The position numbers and the translations under genes are program-made. From an uncultured Tateyamaria sp. (GTDB taxonomy: Bacteria > Pseudomonadota > Alphaproteobacteria > Rhodobacterales > Rhodobacteraceae): a stretch of DNA of 64,000 nucleotides. How positions within the stretch are numbered: the first letter of the stretch is position 1; every line of letters starts with the position of its first letter. Positions 11,299 through 18,270 of the stretch are shown one piece after another. Location: the NCBI RefSeq assembly GCF_947504105.1, contig NZ_CANNGP010000009.1, positions 1-64,000 of the forward strand. The letters run 5' to 3'. Under the pieces are notes generated by a model. That model was not told the DNA's origin. It ran no database searches and worked only from the letters and a program-made list of their open reading frames with translations.

Positions 11299-11502
11299 GG
11301 GACGATAGGGCGGGTTCAACGGACGGGCACCCTTAATCCGTGCGTTTGACTGATATTCTGAGCCTGTTGCCGAAGTCTCCCGGATCATGTACTCAGGCTG
11401 ATTGATTTTGGATCGGTAGCCCACCGGGCTGCGGCGGGCCATAAGCCCCCGCCCGGTATAAGCGTAAGTGTGCCATGCAGTATGAGCAAAAGCGAATTTG
11501 CG

Positions 11503-12126
11503 TCAGCTCGTGCCGCTGAGGAGCATGTAAACTGCAGCGGCTCCAAAGAAAGACGCAAAGACTGCTTCAAAGCCTCGACGACCCTTCAGATACATGCCGG
11601 TCATTGTCTGACTAGAAAAGAGCAGTGCGTAGGTCGTAACAATCGTGAAGTTAATGGCGACACAGGTGCCAATGATCCAAAGGATCGAATGCACGTTACC
11701 GCCGGGTCTCATACCTATGGCAATAATGGAACCCCAAAATATCACAGCTTTGGGGTTTGTGAGGTGTATAAATGCACCCAAGCTCCAAGCCGCCACATGG
11801 GAGGCGACACCAGTATCTTTGACTTCTATTTCCTTTGCACGGGTCGCAGATCGTGCGGATTTAGAACTGAGCCAGAGCAAGTAACCTGCGCCAGCGTAAC
11901 GAATAATTTCCACTAACCATTGGTTGGTGGCAAGGATCGCACCGAAGCCTAATGCCGCGAAAATTGCCCAAGACATTGAGCCTGTGGTGACACCCCATGC
12001 GAGTGCGAGGCCCAAGCTTCGGGTTCTCTGCATCGAGGTGCCTGCGATCGCGAGCGTCGCTGGTCCGGGTGTTAATCCTCCCAAAAGCGAAGCACCTATA
12101 ACAATCCAGAAGTTCACGTATTCCAT
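11503..12126 (-). CDS. LysE-family amino-acid/metabolite exporter, last gene of the RiPP-like operon
   Basis: LTPGPATLAIAGTSMQRTRSLGLALAWGVTTG and HLTNPKAVIFWGSI LysE/RhtB motifs; 70 bp downstream of the M17 gene, same strand. Confidence 0.8.
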   Translation of the reverse strand: MEYVNFWIVIGASLLGGLTPGPATLAIAGTSMQRTRSLGLALAWGVTTGSMSWAIFAALGFGAILATNQWLVEIIRYAGAGYLLWLSSKSARSATRAKEIEVKDTGVASHVAAWSLGAFIHLTNPKAVIFWGSIIAIGMRPGGNVHSILWIIGTCVAINFTIVTTYALLFSSQTMTGMYLKGRRGFEAVFASFFGAAAVYMLLSGTS

Positions 12127-12195
12127 CGGGCACCTTCAAATCTGGTACATACGACATCAGTGATGCTATGGATGATATAGTCGACTTTCATTGCA

Positions 12196-13665
12196 CTAAG
12201 CCGGTTTTTCCGTTCGCATAAGATCTAATAGCGTTAAAACGCCAGCGCCGCTCGCCCAACCGGGGCTTTCAGCAGTGCGTCTTGTGTTCATGCCGTTAGA
12301 CCCAATGTCCATATGGATCCACGGTATCGAGCCAGCGAACTCTCGCAGAAACAACGCTGCTGTGATCGCTCCTGGCCCTTCGTAGCTGAAGTGCTTTAAG
12401 TCAGCACTTTCACTCTTCAGATGGGTCAGATAGCAGTCATCCAAGGGCATTTCCCAGACTTTCTCGCCTGCCACATGAGCACTCGCACGCAGAGATTCGC
12501 TCAACGCACGATCGTTTGAGAAGAAACCGGCGATATCATTGCCAAGGGCGGACAGCATCGTTCCCGTCAGGGTGCCAATGTCGATCATCGCTCGTGGCGG
12601 ACTGTTGGCTGAGACCCAACTCATGATATCTGCCAAGATCAAGCGACCCTCGGCGTCCGTATTAGTGACCTCAACAGTCGTGCCATTACACATAGTCAAA
12701 ACGTCAGCTGGTCGAAACGCATTCGATCCAACAACATTTTCTGCGACACCGATATAGGCGGATACGTTCCCCTTGGATTCGGTGATCGCAGCCGCCAAGA
12801 CTGCGCCAACTGCAATAGCCCCGCCTGCCATGTCGCCCTTCATCTCATCCATCCCTTTCCCGGGTTGGATGCATAGGCCACCCGCATCAAATGTGACTGC
12901 CTTGCCAATAAGTGAGATTAGGTCGGGTTTTTCGCCTTCTGGCTTCCAGCGGAGCACGATCATACGCGAGGGCTCACAGGAAGCCCGGCCTACTGCGACA
13001 AACGCTCTAAGACCGAGTTCAGTTAGCTGCCTCTCGTTGTAGACCTGAATATCGAGATCAGGGATAGCAGCTGCCTTCTCTGCAACAGCTCTCTCAAAAC
13101 CGGCAGGTGACAGGATATTTGGCGGCGCAGAAATGAGGTCTCGGACAAAGTGAACAATTTCAGCGATGAGACAGGCGCGCTTAACAGCGTTACGGTCAAC
13201 ATTGGAATGATGGGGGAGTGCGACGCTAATGCAAGGAATGGATCCATCATCCATCGAAGTAACCTTGGTCTGCCTGTACAAACCAAGAAAGAGACCAAGG
13301 AAGAAGGAAAATGTGCCATCATGATGATGTTCAAACTCGTTGACCAGTCCTGAGTTCAAGGCGATCTCGCAATCCTCAACCCTCTTTAGGATGGTTTCTG
13401 CACAGTTAGCCCCGAGACGACGCAACATGTCCGTGTCATCGTCACCTGCGATTGTGACAAAGGTATAAGTTGAAAGGCACGTTTCGTCGGGAACAGAAAT
13501 GTCTTTCGCCGTTGTTTGACTAAAGTTCAGATTTGCTAACGGAAGAATTTCTGCGATTGATGAGCCATTATGAAGGTCTGCAAACTCATGTCCAGATGAC
13601 GGCATGTGCAGCGGTACAATAGTTGTATGTGCGACGTCGCAAGGTGCGAACGAAATGTTCATCAT
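12196..13665 (-). CDS. M17 leucyl aminopeptidase family protein
   Basis: LIGKAVTFDAGGLCIQPGKGMDEMKGDMAGGA and NTDAEGRLILADIMSW M17 signatures; start overlaps the upstream stop (TAATGATG). Confidence 0.9.
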   Translation of the reverse strand: MMNISFAPCDVAHTTIVPLHMPSSGHEFADLHNGSSIAEILPLANLNFSQTTAKDISVPDETCLSTYTFVTIAGDDDTDMLRRLGANCAETILKRVEDCEIALNSGLVNEFEHHHDGTFSFFLGLFLGLYRQTKVTSMDDGSIPCISVALPHHSNVDRNAVKRACLIAEIVHFVRDLISAPPNILSPAGFERAVAEKAAAIPDLDIQVYNERQLTELGLRAFVAVGRASCEPSRMIVLRWKPEGEKPDLISLIGKAVTFDAGGLCIQPGKGMDEMKGDMAGGAIAVGAVLAAAITESKGNVSAYIGVAENVVGSNAFRPADVLTMCNGTTVEVTNTDAEGRLILADIMSWVSANSPPRAMIDIGTLTGTMLSALGNDIAGFFSNDRALSESLRASAHVAGEKVWEMPLDDCYLTHLKSESADLKHFSYEGPGAITAALFLREFAGSIPWIHMDIGSNGMNTRRTAESPGWASGAGVLTLLDLMRTEKPA

Positions 13666-14636
13666 TATTGTATTACTCCATATGCTCGAGGGTTAGTGTA
13701 CCGCGACGTCTGCCCATACCCTGGTGTGAACATTGCTGGGTCGAACCCTGGTGATGGCTCCGCAGCGTCCACGACAGAAATGACGAGAATGTCGCGGTGG
13801 CGACTTGGCGCGGGAAGGCCGGCGCGATGCAAGCAAAGCTGCGTGTTTCCTACAAGTATACTACCTACTGGACCAACATGTTGTATCCAACGCGCATCTG
13901 GAAAATTGTCTTGAACCTCAAAATCTGCGTCCTCCCGTCCGTTAAATTCTTCTGACGAGAGCGCTTGTGCAGTATCTTTTCTTGAAAGGATCGAGAAGGG
14001 CCCATCGTCAAGTGTGACATCGCTGATATTGATAAATACCTTATGCAAATCACTGCGTCGTTGATCGCAATGCCACCAATTCGCATATACCTCGAAGTTG
14101 GCTTTCGGGGGTGGAGCAATCGTGCGGTAGCATTCGATGTCGACAATACGGACGCTGTTGCCAACACAACCTTCAATGACCGGCCAGAACTTCGCGTTCA
14201 AAATTTTCGGCAGTCCCGGCAGGTTTTCGGGATTTTCTATCCTTCTCCCAACTTCGCAGCATGGGAAGCGTTCACCAAGTAAATCCAGGTTGTCCCCGTG
14301 AGGTTCGGATAACGAAGGGTCCGCAACTGCAGACTGAAAGCCCGCTTGTAGCTCCTTCAAAGACCTTGCATCATGCTCAACGCACACGGTGCCATAGCCC
14401 AAACGTTTGTAATGCCTTGCTTGGTCAAGCTCAGCAGGTTTTTGACGGAGGCGAACGTATGACCCGTTCAGCCTCCCCAATATGTTCAGGGTTGCCGGTG
14501 TCGTGTTGCCGAAAACCTGGCGTCCAAGCTTGACGTCTTGATACCCCAGCCAGTTTGCCAACTTGGCTCCTAGGTACTTATCAAGTCCCGTGCGGTAATA
14601 TTCGTTTCCAGAGCTGTGTTGTTTGAATCTTCCCAT
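13665..14636 (-). CDS. 2-oxoglutarate/Fe(II) oxygenase-like protein (phytanoyl-CoA dioxygenase-like)
   Basis: Putative HxD...H...R facial triad: WWHCDQRRSDLHKVFINISDVTLDDGPFSIL ... GSILVGNTQLCLHRAGLPAPSRHRDILVI. ATG at 14636 is 4 nt past the radical SAM stop. Confidence 0.65.
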   Translation of the reverse strand: MGRFKQHSSGNEYYRTGLDKYLGAKLANWLGYQDVKLGRQVFGNTTPATLNILGRLNGSYVRLRQKPAELDQARHYKRLGYGTVCVEHDARSLKELQAGFQSAVADPSLSEPHGDNLDLLGERFPCCEVGRRIENPENLPGLPKILNAKFWPVIEGCVGNSVRIVDIECYRTIAPPPKANFEVYANWWHCDQRRSDLHKVFINISDVTLDDGPFSILSRKDTAQALSSEEFNGREDADFEVQDNFPDARWIQHVGPVGSILVGNTQLCLHRAGLPAPSRHRDILVISVVDAAEPSPGFDPAMFTPGYGQTSRYTNPRAYGVIQ

Positions 14637-14640
14637 AGCC

Positions 14641-15789
14641 TTATGTTGAAGCTTCCAAAACTTGTTGCCGCCTGCGAACCGCGTCATCAACGTGCGTTAC
14701 CAGCTTGAGAATGTCGCGACAGTAGACATTCGGGTTACGGAAACCCTTGGACAAAGAAAACCGTCCCGCCAAATCTCCACCGTTACACACGTGTGAGATC
14801 GCGCAACTTTCACAGACTGGCGCGATACTATCTGCTCCAAGGTCGACGAGGTAGGAATTGACGAGATCATAAGCGTCGTCTAAGCTATCCGTCGTGATGT
14901 TCAAACCAAGGTTGGTCAAACCATCTGCTGTCACTTTCAGCGCGTCGCCTATTTCGAGCGCGCCGTCTGTCTCAACTACAACTATGTTGCGCCCACTTTC
15001 CCCAAAGCTTTCTGTCGATGAGGCTCCACCATTCAAAAGATGAATAAGGGATTCAAAAACGACGACACGTACAGATGCCTCACTCTGGCTCCAACGCTTG
15101 AATGCCTCAATCAGCCAATCGCCCACTGATGTCTCTGGAGAGTCGGGCTCTTTCCAAGGCGGGTGATCATCGTGGGTGTATAGAGGAAATAAGAAATTGA
15201 GTGCAGGAGGATGAAATTTCGTTAGGTAGTCGAATGTGGCTGTTGCATCAGATGCCGGATCGAGAACACACAAGAACCCACTAAATGCGTCTGGGTGATG
15301 ATCCATCAGGATCCCCACCCCTTCTTCAACGCGGCTTGCTGAGCCCAAACCTCTATGGTCCAGCCGAGCCTTGTCATTGACATCAGGTGTTCCATCGAGG
15401 CTAACGCCCACCCCGACGCCGTATTCCGCCAGAATGCCGCAGTTTACCTTGTTGAGCAGAGTTCCATTGGTCTGAATAGTGAGAGAGACATCGATACCGG
15501 TTTCCGCAAATGTCGCTCTGATAAGCGAACAAAAACGCCGGAGTACTTCATTGCCGATCAAAAGCGGTTCCCCGCCATGAAGGGCGATGTGTATCCTAGG
15601 AAGCTGCTTCTTCTCAGCGTACGCCCTTATTTCCTCGATGGTGCGTTCGAATGTGTAAAGATCCATCTTTTTTGGCTTTTTACGCCACGTGGTGTCTGAC
15701 TTGTTGTACATGTAGCAGTACGTACAATTCAGGTTGCACCGGCTATGTATCTTGAGGACGAATCCATTGAATGCTTTGACGGGAGTCAT
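14641..15789 (-). CDS. Radical SAM/SPASM peptide maturase, FxsB/GrrM/XyeB (cyclophane-forming)-like
   Basis: CxxxCxxC motif SRCNLNCTYCYMYNKSD; HGGEPLL; SPASM-type CESCAISHVCNGGDLAGRFSLSKGFRNPNVYCRDIL, resembling the CGGGYL..RYS..NGFDNPSVYC..L ending of that maturase group. Confidence 0.85.
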   Translation of the reverse strand: MTPVKAFNGFVLKIHSRCNLNCTYCYMYNKSDTTWRKKPKKMDLYTFERTIEEIRAYAEKKQLPRIHIALHGGEPLLIGNEVLRRFCSLIRATFAETGIDVSLTIQTNGTLLNKVNCGILAEYGVGVGVSLDGTPDVNDKARLDHRGLGSASRVEEGVGILMDHHPDAFSGFLCVLDPASDATATFDYLTKFHPPALNFLFPLYTHDDHPPWKEPDSPETSVGDWLIEAFKRWSQSEASVRVVVFESLIHLLNGGASSTESFGESGRNIVVVETDGALEIGDALKVTADGLTNLGLNITTDSLDDAYDLVNSYLVDLGADSIAPVCESCAISHVCNGGDLAGRFSLSKGFRNPNVYCRDILKLVTHVDDAVRRRQQVLEAST

Positions 15790-15824
15790 GGCTTACATAT
15801 CTCCGCTACAGTTAAATTAAAGAA

Positions 15825-15846
15825 GGGGAGATGCTTCCACCTCCCC
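15825..15846 (-). terminator. Hairpin between precursor and maturase genes (possible attenuator)
   Basis: Minus-strand GGGGAGGTG GAAG CATCTCCCC (9-bp stem with one G.U, 4-nt loop) followed by TTCTTTAATTT. Confidence 0.5.
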
Positions 15847-15855
15847 GACCATCTT

Positions 15856-16056
15856 TTAGTCTAACGAACGTGCATGCCCTTCAGTTTGCAGCGAAAAAGC
15901 ATGTCCGGCGAGCGAACGCGCATGGCCAGCTTCAATTAACCGTGCGGATCCCGCTTCGAGAGAGCGCGCGTGCGCTTCCGGTTTACTCAGACTGCGGGCA
16001 TGTCCGGTGTCGGAAAATCCGGTTCCCGCAATAGCAGTGTCAAGGTTTGTGTACAT
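15856..16056 (-). CDS. Candidate multi-core RiPP precursor peptide (66 aa) with six HARSL-type repeats
   Basis: MYTNLDTAIAGTGFSDTGHARSLSKPEAHARSLEAGSARLIEAGHARSLAGHAFSLQTEGHARSLD. RBS AAGGAGT 6-7 nt before ATG 16056; immediately upstream of the radical SAM gene, same strand. Confidence 0.85.
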   Translation of the reverse strand: MYTNLDTAIAGTGFSDTGHARSLSKPEAHARSLEAGSARLIEAGHARSLAGHAFSLQTEGHARSLD

Positions 16057-16299
16057 TGTATTACTCCTTATTGGGAAGAAAAGGAGCCATCGATGACACA
16101 ACCAAAGATAGCATTCAAGCATTCGATTCTCTACGTTTGGCTTCTTTGGTCGCAACTTTTCGCCGGTTTTTTGCGAAACTGTCTAGTTTGCCTGGCATTT
16201 AATCATGTTTCACTGATTGACACTCTTTGGTGTCCATCAATTAAGCAGTTCTTAGAAAAAACGTGTAATGACTGTCGAATGGTAAAGCTATTCGACCGT

Positions 16300-16608
16300 C
16301 AATCACAAGAAGGTCGAGCGGCTCTGGCGGGAAGAGGGATTACAGCTTCCGCAGCGCCACAAGAAGCGCAAGCGGCTCTACCACAAGGACAGCTCGATCA
16401 TCCGATTGAGGCCAACGCATCCGAACCACGTCTGGGCCATCGACTTCGTCCACGACAAGCTCAGCAATGGGCGCAGTTACAAGATGCTGACGGTTCTCGA
16501 TGAGTTCACGCGGCAGGCCTTGGCTGTTGTGGTCCGCACAAAGATGGGTGCCGACGATGTTCTCGAAGCACTCTATCCGCTCCTGCTGCGCCACGGTTCC
16601 CCAGAGTA
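16300..16608 (+). pseudogene. Internal fragment of an IS3-family OrfB transposase
   Basis: Reads VNHKKVERLWREEGLQLPQRHKKRKRLYHKDSSIIRLRPTHPNHVWAIDFVHDKLSNGRSYKMLTVLDEFTRQALAV...LRHGSPEY then breaks off. Confidence 0.8.
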
Positions 16609-16804
16609 TACACGCGGAACCGCCGCAACTCGTTTGCTTAACGCAGGCCTGACACTTGCTGAGATCGCCAATTACATGGGGTGGTCTGTCCGCTATGCCG
16701 CTCAGGTCATCGAGTACTACGCGACTGTTTCGCCAAGTGAATCTGAGGCGGTTTTGGCCAAGCTAGAAGCCGCAGTGGAGCGAGAAAATGCGCTTTACTT
16801 GTAA
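16609..16804 (+). pseudogene. C-terminal remnant of a tyrosine recombinase (phage/ICE integrase), fused in frame to the IS3 fragment
   Basis: RGTAATRLLNAGLTLAEIANYMGWSVRYAAQVIEYYATVSPSESEAVLAKLEAAVERENALYL resembles an integrase C-terminus; ends 63 bp from the tRNA-Cys-derived repeat. Confidence 0.7.
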
Positions 16805-16866
16805 ACGCTATTGTAAATGCCCCCGAGGGGGCAAAGAGAGGAGACAGCTAAGTGCTTGAAATTAAA

Positions 16867-16914
16867 TGGAGGCGAGTACCGGAATCGAACCGGTGTACAC
16901 GGATTTGCAATCCG
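16867..16914. repeat. attL: 48-bp perfect direct repeat of the 3' part of tRNA-Cys
   Basis: tggaggcgagtaccggaatcgaaccggtgtacacggatttgcaatccg, identical to 27575-27622. Confidence 0.92.
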
Positions 16915-17151
16915 GCCTGCTATCCAAGGAAATCAACGGGCTACTGTTTCAAAAGAGGCCCCGACAAACCGTGAACTTTCCGCGAAAGTTTCAAGAGTCG
17001 AACTGACCGGCGCAAACGAAAACCCCGGCGCGACGGCAATCGCAACCGGGGCTAAAGATGTTGTAGAAGCTAGCTCACTTCCCCCTGTTGATAGCCCGGA
17101 ATGGGCCGGAGCGCCAGCGATTATCCTGCGCCATTTCTGCGGGGTGGCGGC

Positions 17152-17397
17152 ATGACTGACCAACCCAAAGCCCTTTCCCGGCAACAGCGGTGGCGCAAGC
17201 GCAACCCTAAATCCTACATCGCCCACTTGGCCGTGGGTGCTGCGCTGCGTCATGGCGTGATCGAGCGCCAACCCTGCGAACAATGCGGGGCGTCAAAGGC
17301 TGAGGCACACCACCCCGACTATGAGCGGCCCTATGACGTGGTGTGGCTTTGCCGCAAACATCACAAGGCTGTCCACGCGGCGGAGGTATCCGCATAA
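17152..17397 (+). CDS. HNH-like small zinc-binding phage protein
   Basis: MTDQPKALSRQQRWRKRNPKSYIAHLAVGAALRHGVIERQPCEQCGASKAEAHHPDYERPYDVVWLCRKHHKAVH: CxxC...HH...CxxHH pattern. Confidence 0.65.
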   Translation: MTDQPKALSRQQRWRKRNPKSYIAHLAVGAALRHGVIERQPCEQCGASKAEAHHPDYERPYDVVWLCRKHHKAVHAAEVSA

Positions 17398-17891
17398 TGG
17401 GACGCGATAAGCGCAACGAAAACCGGGCGGAGCATTGGACCAAGATGGTCCGCCCCACCATGCAGACGGACGCATGGCGCGCGCTGTCCAGCACGGCGCA
17501 GGCGCTTTATCCGTGGATCAAGTTTGAATGGCACGGTCCTAAGGCGAACAACAACGGCAAGCTGCGCCTATCGGTGCGGCAAGCTGCTGAGTGCCTTGGG
17601 TGCAATCCTAAGACCGCTGGACGTGCGTTCCATGATCTACAGGCCAAGGGCTTCATTGTGCAGACTGAGGGCGCTTGCCTGAGTGCAGGCGGTGACGCGC
17701 AATCCCCCAGCTATGAAGTGACAGAGATAGCGTTGCCCACGTCCAACACGGGGCGGCGTCTATACCGTGACTGGCAGGCAGGCCATGACTTCCCGGTCAA
17801 GATGGCAACTACCAACAACCCGGCGGGTGTGAACGGGCAGATGGTCACTGGCGTCACCAACGTGGTGTCTCTCGCGGGGGGCAAGCCATGA
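17397..17891 (+). CDS. Winged-HTH protein (replication or packaging-initiation candidate)
   Basis: LRLSVRQAAECLGCNPKTAGRAFHDLQAKGFI helix-turn-helix; TAATG overlap with upstream gene. Confidence 0.55.
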   Translation: MGRDKRNENRAEHWTKMVRPTMQTDAWRALSSTAQALYPWIKFEWHGPKANNNGKLRLSVRQAAECLGCNPKTAGRAFHDLQAKGFIVQTEGACLSAGGDAQSPSYEVTEIALPTSNTGRRLYRDWQAGHDFPVKMATTNNPAGVNGQMVTGVTNVVSLAGGKP

Positions 17892-17910
17892 CATATAAAT
17901 CTAAAACCCC

Positions 17911-18050
17911 AACCCCATTTTGGGGACGGTCCTGTCCCCATTTTGGGGACGGTTATGGTATCCCCTGTCCCCATTTTGGGGACGCCCTGTCCCTATTTTG
18001 GGGACGGTTTAGCGGGTTTTTTGCCCCCCCCCGTGCCCATTTTGGGGACA
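17911..18050. repeat. Array of five 17-bp palindromes, consensus GTCCCCATTTTGGGGAC
   Basis: Copies at about 17911, 17934, 17967, 17989 and 18033; copies 2 and 3 perfect, others with 1-2 changes at the ends. 7-bp arms, 3-nt centre. Confidence 0.9.
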
Positions 18051-18270
18051 TCCTTAATAACCATACACCTAACAACCTGTCGCGCGGCCTTGGCGCTAAG
18101 CAGGCTGGACGGCAGGTAGGCCCCACACACCGGACGGACGGCCAGCCTGCGTGGTTGCAATATGTGCAAGGTCTGGGATTGGTCCCAATGCCCGCTTTTC
18201 AGAGTGGGGGTGTGACCCGGCGCTTAACTGTTCCTTTCTCTCTCCCGAAAAAAACTGGGGAGGAATTTGC

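Noticed and set aside
11385-11500. Additional IS fragment between IS66 remnant and LysE gene (RRSPVGYRSKINQPEYMIRE on minus strand)
   Set aside because: Faintly transposase-C-terminus-like but too short to assign.
15856-16056. Identity with the His-Xaa-Ser (Hxs) repeat system
   Set aside because: Units are H-A-R-S-L, not HxS repeats, and no paired second radical SAM gene is present; kept as a separate candidate class.
15970-16503. Plus-strand 177-aa ORF antisense to the precursor promoter and into the IS3 fragment
   Set aside because: Runs through precursor 5' region and out-of-frame IS3 sequence; no coherent protein features.
16867-16914. Second tRNA-Cys gene
   Set aside because: Only the 3' portion is present; after tgcaatccg the sequence diverges and cannot form D-arm and acceptor 5' strand. 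It is attL.
16817-17155. 112-aa ORF spanning attL
   Set aside because: Crosses the att repeat derived from tRNA-Cys; accidental junction ORF.
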